From: Deltaproteobacteria bacterium
Lineage (GTDB): Bacteria > Desulfobacterota > DSM-4660 > Desulfatiglandales > Desulfatiglandaceae
Length of the DNA stretch: 5,358 bases
Assembly (NCBI GenBank): GCA_019307165.1
Contig: JAFDKD010000264.1
Coordinates: 1-5,358 of the forward strand
Direction: 5' to 3'
This document shows positions 1-5,315 of this stretch, piece by piece. The translations under genes and the position numbers were made by a program. Under the pieces are notes generated by a model that was given only the letters and a program-made list of their open reading frames with translations, did no database searches and was not told the DNA's origin. The first letter of the stretch is position 1, and every line of letters starts with the position of its first letter.

Positions 1-628
1 TATCGGATGCTGGAAATTTGCAGAAAGAACGAGCAATTATTGCCCCTGCTACTGCGGCGCAAACGTACCCCGCAATTGCCCCTTTTATACCGAACCCCCA
101 CAAAACAAAAACGATTACGGAAAAAAGCCGGATAACCGATCGAAGGATCAATCCTATCGCTTCCTTGCCGAATTCGGCGCTTCCCAACAGGGCGCCCTGG
201 TAAACGTTAAAAAGCGCCAGAGGAACAATGGTAAGGGCCGCCACCCGAATATAGAATGCCAGGCCGCTATCGTTCAGAATTATAGATGAAATGGGGCCGG
301 CGCCGGCAAAGAACAATGCAAATAGAAACAGGCTCCAAGGCAACTGAAGTTTAAGCGCAGCCTTCATCACAGGCGTGGCTTTGCTGATATCGCCTCCGAC
401 ATATTTGGAGGTAGCTTGGGGCAATCCACTGGTGAGGAACAAATACGCTATATTCGTAAGCGCAAAAACGACGCCGAAAATGCCGTATTTTTCAGGACCG
501 AGGTAGCGCCCTATGAATATATTGATGGCATACGCGCACAGAAGGTAACTAACCTTCGAAACCATGTTGTAGAGCATGCCGCGAGCAACATTCCCTACCC
601 TGATCGAATCCGGCCTTTGATCTGTCAT
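1..628 (-). CDS. Wzx-like polysaccharide/lipid-linked oligosaccharide flippase, N-terminal part (cut by window edge)
   Basis: Reading the minus strand from the ATG at 628-626 gives 209 uninterrupted codons that leave the window at position 1, so roughly the first half of the protein is present. The product is very hydrophobic. I see probable membrane helices near residues 20-39, 48-66, 95-118, 124-147, 157-178 and 182-199. Between helices 1 and 2 lies RYLGPEKYGIFG (41-52), and SGLPQATSKYV (67-77) follows helix 2; both are typical of the Wzx/RfbX polysaccharide-export family in the MATE/MurJ superfamily. Members of this family flip undecaprenyl-linked glycans across the inner membrane. It is the fourth gene of a minus-strand run after two glycosyltransferases and an epimerase, which fits that job. 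The start is uncertain: no good Shine-Dalgarno sits at the usual distance, and an in-frame TTG at 640-638 would add four residues. The nearest upstream in-frame stop is TAA at 682-680. The family call is firm; the exact substrate is unknown. Confidence 0.88.
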   Translation of the reverse strand, partial: MTDQRPDSIRVGNVARGMLYNMVSKVSYLLCAYAINIFIGRYLGPEKYGIFGVVFALTNIAYLFLTSGLPQATSKYVGGDISKATPVMKAALKLQLPWSLFLFALFFAGAGPISSIILNDSGLAFYIRVAALTIVPLALFNVYQGALLGSAEFGKEAIGLILRSVIRLFSVIVFVLWGFGIKGAIAGYVCAAVAGAIIARSFCKFPASD

Positions 629-751
629 AAATGCATGCAATCCGATAACCGCGTCCTGTCCTTCAGAACGGGGAACTGTTTACAATGGGCAATTCTCGAA
701 AGGTGTCCCGATAGGGATGACGGTTGTCGAAGGCGCCGCTTTACCGGGTTA
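629..751. other. Intergenic gap between epimerase and flippase genes
   Basis: This 123 bp gap is the largest within the minus-strand gene run. I see no terminator: the only small inverted repeat, TCCC/GGGA around 706-717, has a four-base stem and no T tract. I also see no convincing -35/-10 pair. The flippase frame is open back only to TAA at 682-680, so the gap is not simply a missed N-terminal extension. A purine-rich GAAGGACAGGA on the minus strand (about 654-664) lies too far upstream of the ATG at 628 for a standard ribosome binding site. Confidence 0.5.
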
Positions 752-1744
752 TTACAGCAAACCGCTTTTTTTGAACCAGGCCACGGTTTCTTTTATACCC
801 GAGCGAATGTCCACTTCAGGGGAGTAAGCCAGATCCATGCTCGCTTTGCCGATATCGAAAATTCGCCCGGTAACGGTTGAAACGATGTTTTTTCTGGATA
901 CGACCGGTTCCTTTCCGGTGAACACTGAAATCCGCTCCAGAACAAAGGCAATCGAGAGGGCCGCCCAAACGGGTACATAGACGTAAGGGCGAACGAAATT
1001 CATTGCCCCGCAAATATAATTAAAGAGTTCCGCCATGGGGTAGGAACTCTTTGAAGCTATCAGATAGATCTGGCCGTTCTCTCCCAAGTGAAGGGCATTG
1101 ACGGCGCCGGCGACAACGTCCCTGACGTGAACGATGGGGGTCAGGTTTTTTCCCGATCCGAGCCGCGGAAAGACGCCCCTTTGAATGAGCCTGCAGAACT
1201 TGAGAAATTCGCCTTTCCCGCCCGGGCCATAGACCATACATGGCCGAAGCACCAGGAGTTCCATCCCAAATCGCTCAGCCTGTTCAGATGCGGCCGATTC
1301 ACTTTCGTATTTGCTCTTTTGATAAGGCGTTGCGGGTTGGCAAGGCGCCGTCTCGTCAATTTTTTGACTTTTGATAAGCCCCATGGCCGCGGTACTGCTG
1401 AAATGAATAAAACGCCGCACCCCGTCCCGACCGCATGCTTCAGCAAAATTGCGCGTCCCCTGAACGTTTATAGCGACCGCCTCCAGGGCTTCCTTGTCGT
1501 GAACCGAACTGACATGACCCGCGCCGGCCAGATGATAGGCCACGTCCATATTCCGACCGATATCCCTAAGGGACGCCGGTTTTGTGATGTCACCCTCCAC
1601 GACCTGCACTTTTTCACTGAAAGATATCCCGAGGGATTTCTCTTTGCGTCTCACAAGGCATCGGCAGTCATGGCCGTCTTCAACCAACCGGCGGAGAAGA
1701 TGCATGCCGATAAAACCTGTGGCACCGCTGAGCAGAATATTCAC
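752..1744 (-). CDS. NAD-dependent epimerase/dehydratase, extended SDR family (3-beta-HSD-like)
   Basis: The 330-residue product is a cytosolic Rossmann-fold enzyme that probably modifies an NDP-sugar for the polysaccharide made by its neighbours. The nucleotide-binding motif GATGFIG is at residues 7-13. An acidic GDIT is at 51-54, HLAG at 71-74, and the active-site serine region FSST at 115-118. The catalytic YQKSK (YxxxK) is at 141-145, followed by RPCMVYGPG at 167-175. The region 253-285, with its hydrophobic run and SRKNI, resembles the C-terminal half of 3-beta-hydroxysteroid dehydrogenase-like SDRs more than classical GalE. The substrate therefore cannot be named from sequence. Length is normal for the family. 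The start is GTG, chosen because CAGGA lies eight bases upstream and no in-frame ATG exists before the preceding gene. It begins 33 bp after the family 4 glycosyltransferase stop, which suggests one operon. Confidence 0.88.
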   Translation of the reverse strand: MNILLSGATGFIGMHLLRRLVEDGHDCRCLVRRKEKSLGISFSEKVQVVEGDITKPASLRDIGRNMDVAYHLAGAGHVSSVHDKEALEAVAINVQGTRNFAEACGRDGVRRFIHFSSTAAMGLIKSQKIDETAPCQPATPYQKSKYESESAASEQAERFGMELLVLRPCMVYGPGGKGEFLKFCRLIQRGVFPRLGSGKNLTPIVHVRDVVAGAVNALHLGENGQIYLIASKSSYPMAELFNYICGAMNFVRPYVYVPVWAALSIAFVLERISVFTGKEPVVSRKNIVSTVTGRIFDIGKASMDLAYSPEVDIRSGIKETVAWFKKSGLL

Positions 1745-1752
1745 GTCACAAG

Positions 1753-1757
1753 TCCTG
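1753..1757 (-). promoter_or_regulatory. Ribosome binding site for the epimerase GTG start
   Basis: On the minus strand CAGGA lies eight bases before the GTG at 1744-1742. This is the evidence for a GTG start. The nearby ATG on the same strand, inside ACATGCAGG, is out of frame with the epimerase. Confidence 0.55.
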
Positions 1758-1777
1758 ATTTTCCTGCATGTTAAACT

Positions 1778-2902
1778 TCAACCGGATCCGAATTCATCTA
1801 TCACATCAATCAAATTTCCCCATGAAAACCTATAATTTTCTTTTCTTATATTATTGGAAAACTCATGTTCTTTATCTTCTTTGAAAAATCGCAGAATCGC
1901 TTTGGCCAAATGCCCGGGCGCTTCGGGTGGAACCAGATACCCTGTTTTCCCCTCGCTGATCACCTCCGTCAAGCAACCGACCCGCGTGGCGACGACCGGC
2001 TTTCCGAATCCGAATGCCAATTGAATCACGCCGCTTCCTGTTGCTGATGTATAGGGCTGCACCACCAGATCGGAGGCCGCAAAAAAATCCCCCACCTCTT
2101 CATTGGGCACGTACCGGTCCACCAAAACCACATGCCCGCCCAATTCCAGTTCATCGACGAGTCGTATATATTCCGCCTTGTCCTTCCAGAATTCGCCGAC
2201 AACCAGCAGCGTCACATCTATTTCGGCCAACACCTCGGGAAGGGCCCGCAATAGATATTTCAGTCCCTTGTATTCCCGCACAAAGCCGAAAAAGAGGATG
2301 ACTTTCCCTGAAAGGCCGTATCGGGCGCGAACGCGCTCCGGGCGGACATGGCCGAAGTCGAAAACGTCATAGGTCGGATGGAAGCTCTTACGCACCTGCG
2401 CGCCGGGAAGCATGGCGAGCAGCGCCCGTCGATCCTCTTCGGAATGAACAATATGGAAATGCCCCATCCGAAGCACCTGACGGGTTGCCAGTTGATCCCA
2501 CCACCCGGACTCGTGCTCCATCACATTGTGGCACAGGAACAGAATTTTCGATTTCGAAAACAGCCTTGTAATTGCCGAGACCATCCAGAACTGGGGCGCC
2601 CAGAATGAAACCCACCAGGGAATAACCACCATGTCCGCGCGGGCGCGGACGACGGCCACCCCCGCTTTGATCCACGTCCATGGATTCATGGAATCGATCA
2701 GCGGGAATACTCCTTCAGCCATGATGGGCTTCAAGCTGCTGTCCTGGTCCGTCTTCCCCGGGAACAATAATTTCGGGTACTGCCTTTTGAAAGAAATAAA
2801 CGTGACGCGGTGCCGAGAGCGGAGGTGTTTATACAGAAGTGTGGTGTAATGGGATATTCCTCCCCTGAAAGGATAGGTGGGGCCGATCAGGCAGATTTTC
2901 AT
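1778..2902 (-). CDS. Glycosyltransferase family 4 (GT-B fold)
   Basis: The 374-residue product is a retaining GT-B type sugar transferase, probably peripheral on the inner membrane, adding a sugar from a nucleotide donor to a lipid-linked glycan. The N-terminal domain starts with MKICLIGPTYPFRGGISHYT (1-20), whose paired glycines (14-15) are the usual family 4 loop. The second Rossmann domain starts near 199 with VILFFGFVREYKGLKYLL (201-218), followed by LLVVGE (232-237). The donor-site segment runs through PYTSATGSGVIQL (283-295) to GKPVVAT (300-306), with GCLTEV following. Both glutamates of the classical E-x7-E motif are replaced, by A287 and L295 on my alignment; this resembles a subgroup of family 4 with an ATxSG signature. 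A tryptophan-rich stretch at 96-106 could touch the membrane. The last 35 residues are encoded by a strikingly AT-rich stretch. Its ATG overlaps the upstream gene's stop, so translation is probably coupled. Donor and acceptor are unknown. Confidence 0.9.
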   Translation of the reverse strand: MKICLIGPTYPFRGGISHYTTLLYKHLRSRHRVTFISFKRQYPKLLFPGKTDQDSSLKPIMAEGVFPLIDSMNPWTWIKAGVAVVRARADMVVIPWWVSFWAPQFWMVSAITRLFSKSKILFLCHNVMEHESGWWDQLATRQVLRMGHFHIVHSEEDRRALLAMLPGAQVRKSFHPTYDVFDFGHVRPERVRARYGLSGKVILFFGFVREYKGLKYLLRALPEVLAEIDVTLLVVGEFWKDKAEYIRLVDELELGGHVVLVDRYVPNEEVGDFFAASDLVVQPYTSATGSGVIQLAFGFGKPVVATRVGCLTEVISEGKTGYLVPPEAPGHLAKAILRFFKEDKEHEFSNNIRKENYRFSWGNLIDVIDEFGSG

Positions 2903-2904
2903 TA
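2900..2904 (-). promoter_or_regulatory. TAATG stop/start overlap, translational coupling
   Basis: On the minus strand the TAA of the family 2 glycosyltransferase and the ATG of the family 4 glycosyltransferase share one base (TAATG). No strong Shine-Dalgarno precedes this ATG, only AGAAACAGC, so reinitiation by ribosomes finishing the upstream gene is the likely way it is translated. Confidence 0.7.
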
Positions 2905-3864
2905 GCTGTTTCTATTCGGATTAAAATGATCTAGTTCGATTCGCTTGACCCGCAGCAGGGTTTCTTCAATAAGCCTTCTGTTCACCGAAATGATATCGGC
3001 GACCAGTCCGATGACGAGAATCTGAAACCCGACGATGAACAGGATTGCGGCCAGGATCAGGGACTGGATATGGCCGCCGCTCTCTCCCATGAAAAAATAA
3101 AACAGGAAGCGGAGCGACGGAATGAGACCGGCAACGATGAACAATATACCGATGAACGCAAACACCTTCAGCGGCCGGTACATGGTATAGGTTCGGATCA
3201 TGGTGGCCACGGAGCGTCCGATGAAACGGGGCATGCTGTCGATGAGCCTGGATCGACGGGTCTTCGGGTTGGTGCCCACGGGCACGCTGGCCACCGCCAT
3301 TTTGGTTTTGCCCGCCTGAATAACGGTCTCGATGGTATAGGTGAATCGCGAAATCACATTCATCCGCATGGCCGCATCGCGGCTGAAGGCCCTGAACCCG
3401 CTGACCGCATCCGCCACATCGGTGTCCGATACCATTCGAACCGAGGCGCTCCCCCACTTCTGCAGCTTCCGTTTTAAACCGCTGAAATGCGTAATCGTGT
3501 CCGTCTGCCGATCGCCGATGACCATGTCCGCTTCTTCATTTAAAATCGGGGCCACGAGTTTGGCGATATCCTTGCCGCTGTACTGGTTGTCCCCGTCCGT
3601 ATTGACGACGATGTCGGCACCCGCCCGAAGACAGGCATCGAGGCCTACCATGAATGTCGTGGCCAGCCCCTTATTGCAGATATTTTTAACAATATGATCC
3701 ACGCCAAGCTCCCTGGCCACGGCCACGGTGCCGTCCGTGCTGCCATCATCCACCACCAGTATTTCCACCCGGTCGATCCCGTCGATTTGCCGGGGAATGT
3801 CACGGACGGTCTGAGGCAGGGTCGTTTCTTCATTAAAACAGGGTATTTGAACAAGGAGCTTCAT
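2902..3864 (-). CDS. Glycosyltransferase family 2, DPM1/GtrB-like, with two C-terminal membrane helices
   Basis: The 320-residue product is a GT-A type inverting transferase. Proteins of this layout commonly transfer a sugar from an NDP donor to polyprenyl phosphate or to a lipid-linked glycan at the cytoplasmic face of the inner membrane. Residues 8-12 are PCFNE, and DDGSTDGT follows at 39-46. The metal-binding DxD is D90-G-D92 within NTDGDNQY (88-95), and SGFRAFSR (155-162) is the conserved acceptor-side segment. A basic RRSR at 203-206 precedes two hydrophobic helices at about 232-257 and 266-291. The tail is charged (residues 296-320). It is the first gene of the run, facing away from mutY, and overlaps the next gene by one base. 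No Shine-Dalgarno is visible before the ATG at 3864-3862. No clearly better in-frame start is visible: the conserved core begins directly with MKLLVQIPCFNEE. Family assignment is firm; the sugar is unknown. Confidence 0.92.
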   Translation of the reverse strand: MKLLVQIPCFNEETTLPQTVRDIPRQIDGIDRVEILVVDDGSTDGTVAVARELGVDHIVKNICNKGLATTFMVGLDACLRAGADIVVNTDGDNQYSGKDIAKLVAPILNEEADMVIGDRQTDTITHFSGLKRKLQKWGSASVRMVSDTDVADAVSGFRAFSRDAAMRMNVISRFTYTIETVIQAGKTKMAVASVPVGTNPKTRRSRLIDSMPRFIGRSVATMIRTYTMYRPLKVFAFIGILFIVAGLIPSLRFLFYFFMGESGGHIQSLILAAILFIVGFQILVIGLVADIISVNRRLIEETLLRVKRIELDHFNPNRNS

Positions 3865-3957
3865 AAGTGGTAAATACTACAATATTTGTCATGCGCTGTC
3901 CAAAACAAATTAGTTTCCATTCAGAAATGGCCCTTTTTCGTCCACCTTAGGCGAATC

Positions 3958-3969
3958 GATCCGCGGATC
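3958..3969. repeat. Perfect 12 bp palindrome GATCCGCGGATC
   Basis: The sequence GATCCGCGGATC reads the same on both strands. It sits in the divergent intergenic region, about 94 bp upstream of the glycan operon start and 88 bp upstream of mutY. It could be a dimeric regulator site or part of a folded repeat element. No regulator family is recognisable from it. Confidence 0.5.
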
Positions 3970-3984
3970 TCCGCGCGGGTCGAA

Positions 3985-4006
3985 GATCCCGTTTTAACGG
4001 GGGATC
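3985..4006. repeat. Inverted repeat, hairpin with GATCCC/GGGATC arms
   Basis: CCCGTT (3988-3993) and AACGGG (3996-4001) form an inverted repeat with two bases between them. The arms extend outward as GATCCC (3985-3990) and GGGATC (4001-4006) if two extra G bases bulge. No T tract follows on either strand, so it is not a normal intrinsic terminator. It ends only 14 bp before the -35 element of the proposed mutY promoter. Confidence 0.5.
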
Positions 4007-4019
4007 ACGGAAAAGGGGC

Positions 4020-4049
4020 TTGAACCGGAAGCCGATCCGTCCGTATAAT
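4020..4049 (+). promoter_or_regulatory. Sigma-70-type promoter for mutY
   Basis: TTGAAC (4020-4025) and a consensus TATAAT (4044-4049) are separated by 18 bases. The -10 box is perfect and the -35 box matches the first four consensus bases. Transcription would start about seven bases after the -10 box, at about 4056-4057, which is the A of the mutY ATG. The transcript would then have little or no leader. Confidence 0.45.
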
Positions 4050-4056
4050 ACAGGGA

Positions 4057-5160
4057 ATGAGCACCTCGACCGTCAACAATAAAAATGCAAAACAAATCCG
4101 CGCACGCCTGCTTCAATGGTACCGGATCCACCGCAGGCCGCTTCCATGGCGCGATACGGGCGATCCTTACCGTATCTGGGTATCGGAGGTCATGCTCCAG
4201 CAAACTCAGGTCAAAACGGTGGTTCCCTATTATACGGCGTTTCTGGAGCGATTCCCGAACGTCCGGACCCTGGCCGCCGCCGATCTCCAGGACGTACTGA
4301 AGGCATGGGAAGGGTTGGGATACTACGCCCGTGCGCGCAACCTGCACCGGGCCGCAGGGCTGGTCTGCCGGCTTTATGGCGGTAACATGCCGGACCGGTG
4401 GGAGGACTTACGGGCCCTGCCGGGCGTAGGGGATTACATTGCCGCCGCGGTCCTGAGCATCGCGTTTCAGAGGCCCTTTCCGGTTGTGGACGGAAACGTC
4501 AAACGTCTCATCTCCCGCCTCTTTCTGGTGGACCAACCCGTCAACAGCGGTAGCGCCTATGGGGTTTTCAAAGAACTCTCCGCCCAATTGCTGGATGCAA
4601 AAGCGCCCGGCGAGTTCAACCAGGCCATGATGGAACTGGGTGCGCTTATTTGCGCGCCACGCCGCCCTGGCTGTACAAGCTGCCCGCTCAACGCCCTGTG
4701 CGGGGCCCATGGGCTGAACCGAACGGACGAATTTCCCAAAAGGGAACCCAGAAAACCCGTGCCCGAATACGACATTGCGGTGGTCGTTATCACCAAGGGC
4801 AATCGGGTGCTCATTACCCGCAGAAAACCGGAAGGGCTGTTGGGAGGGCTTTGGGAATTTCCAGGTGGGAAGGTTCGGGAGAACGAGACGCCGGAGCAGG
4901 CCTGTGTTCGGGAAATACGGGAAGAGGTCAACCTGCGCATTGAAATCGCATCATCCCTCACAACCGTCAGACACGCCTATACCCATTTCAAGATCCGCAT
5001 GCATGTATTCTGCTGCCGGTTCCAGGACGGCCGCGTCAGGTTGAACGGGCCGGTGGATCACCGATGGGTCAGGCTGAGTGAACTGAGCGACTACCCTTTT
5101 CCCAAGGCCAACCACAAGTTCATGGACCGATTAGCTGCGTGTATGGAAGGTAGAAGGTAG
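4057..5160 (+). CDS. mutY: A/G-specific adenine DNA glycosylase with MutT-like Nudix domain
   Basis: MutY removes adenine mispaired with 8-oxoguanine, preventing G:C to T:A transversions. The 367-residue protein begins with the helical glycosylase domain: WVSEVMLQQTQV (41-52) holds catalytic E44, the helix-hairpin-helix LPGVG is at 121-125, and VVDGNVKR (143-150) holds catalytic D145. Four cysteines, C199-x6-C206-x2-C209-x5-C215, bind the [4Fe-4S] cluster with exactly the MutY spacing. After a linker, residues 238-360 form the C-terminal domain. It contains WEFPGGK (266-272) and a Nudix box from G271 to L293 with E277, R285, E286, E289 and E290 all present; only the late glycine is N292. HAYTHF (306-311) matches the MutY FSH loop that reads 8-oxoguanine, so this domain is MutY-derived but MutT-like. 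The ATG is the only usable start: an in-frame TGA lies at 4021-4023 and the conserved domain follows closely. AGGGA abuts the ATG and is too close for a normal ribosome site. The last codons fall in a short repeat. Confidence 0.96.
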   Translation: MSTSTVNNKNAKQIRARLLQWYRIHRRPLPWRDTGDPYRIWVSEVMLQQTQVKTVVPYYTAFLERFPNVRTLAAADLQDVLKAWEGLGYYARARNLHRAAGLVCRLYGGNMPDRWEDLRALPGVGDYIAAAVLSIAFQRPFPVVDGNVKRLISRLFLVDQPVNSGSAYGVFKELSAQLLDAKAPGEFNQAMMELGALICAPRRPGCTSCPLNALCGAHGLNRTDEFPKREPRKPVPEYDIAVVVITKGNRVLITRRKPEGLLGGLWEFPGGKVRENETPEQACVREIREEVNLRIEIASSLTTVRHAYTHFKIRMHVFCCRFQDGRVRLNGPVDHRWVRLSELSDYPFPKANHKFMDRLAACMEGRR

Positions 5161-5210
5161 ACCCGTCTTCGCCTTCGGCTACGCCGTGGCAAGAGGCGGA
5201 AGGTTGAAGG
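5145..5210 (+). repeat. Pair of direct repeats GGAAGGTWGAAGG
   Basis: GGAAGGTAGAAGG (5145-5157) and GGAAGGTTGAAGG (5198-5210) match at 12 of 13 bases and start 53 bp apart. The first copy covers the final mutY codons and ends just before the TAG at 5158-5160. The second lies in noncoding sequence just after the hairpin at 5166-5194. The arrangement looks like a small repeat element flanked by its own direct repeats. Confidence 0.5.
5166..5194. repeat. Interrupted hairpin just after the mutY stop
   Basis: Three short arms pair in order: TCTT (5166-5169) with AAGA (5191-5194), GCC (5171-5173) with GGC (5188-5190), and CGGC (5176-5179) with GCCG (5183-5186). This gives 11 base pairs with small internal loops. 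It begins six bases after the stop codon. No T tract follows, so a standard intrinsic terminator is unlikely, though it could protect the mRNA 3' end. Confidence 0.45.
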
Positions 5211-5218
5211 GAGAATTG

Positions 5219-5242
5219 GGATTTCGGAATGCGGATTTCGGA
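5219..5242. repeat. Tandem direct repeat GGATTTCGGA
   Basis: GGATTTCGGA occurs at 5219-5228 and again at 5233-5242, a 14-base period with ATGC between the copies. It looks like degenerate simple-repeat spacer sequence. Confidence 0.5.
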
Positions 5243-5261
5243 CTTGAGAATGAGGGGGCGG

Positions 5262-5315
5262 GGGGGATTTAAAACCGTTGGCAAATCCCCCTCGATCCCC
5301 CTTTAAAAAGGGGGG
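5262..5315. repeat. Two adjacent poly-G/poly-C hairpins (PPFLKGDRGGF-type intergenic repeat)
   Basis: The first inverted repeat pairs GGGGGATTT (5262-5270) with AAATCCCCC (5283-5291) around a 12-base loop. The second pairs CCCCCTTT (5297-5304) with AAAGGGGG (5307-5314). The C runs of the two could also swap partners, so alternative folds exclude each other. This composition, C5-T3 and its complement next to AAATCCCCC, is a recurring intergenic repeat that I recall from several bacterial phyla. It often yields false small proteins containing FLKGDRGGF. Neither stem is followed by T residues on either strand. Confidence 0.6.

Larger units (their letters stand above)
3865..4056. other. Divergent intergenic region between the glycan operon and mutY
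   Basis: These 192 bp separate two genes read in opposite directions, so they should hold the start signals of both. The right side contains a good promoter for mutY. On the left, signals for the glycan operon are weak. The best I can offer on the minus strand is TTGTTT (3903-3908) with AATATT (3881-3886) 16 bases away, or TTGGAC (3898-3903) with TAGTAT (3874-3879) 18 bases away. Either would give only a very short leader before the ATG at 3864. Two palindromic elements occupy the middle and are listed separately. Confidence 0.6.

Noticed and set aside
416..880. Plus-strand 154-codon frame
   Set aside because: It lies opposite the flippase start and the epimerase end, both of which have clear family motifs. 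Its own product is rich in Arg, Cys and His and has no recognisable domain.
1088..1774. Plus-strand 228-codon frame
   Set aside because: It is the antisense of the epimerase gene. The epimerase frame has GATGFIG and YxxxK, while this frame has no motif.
3985..4006. Intrinsic terminator in the divergent region
   Set aside because: The stem is reasonable, but no T tract follows on either strand, and both flanking genes read away from it.
5145..5315. CRISPR array
   Set aside because: The repeats are of different kinds, short and not regularly spaced, with no set of equal spacers and no cas genes.
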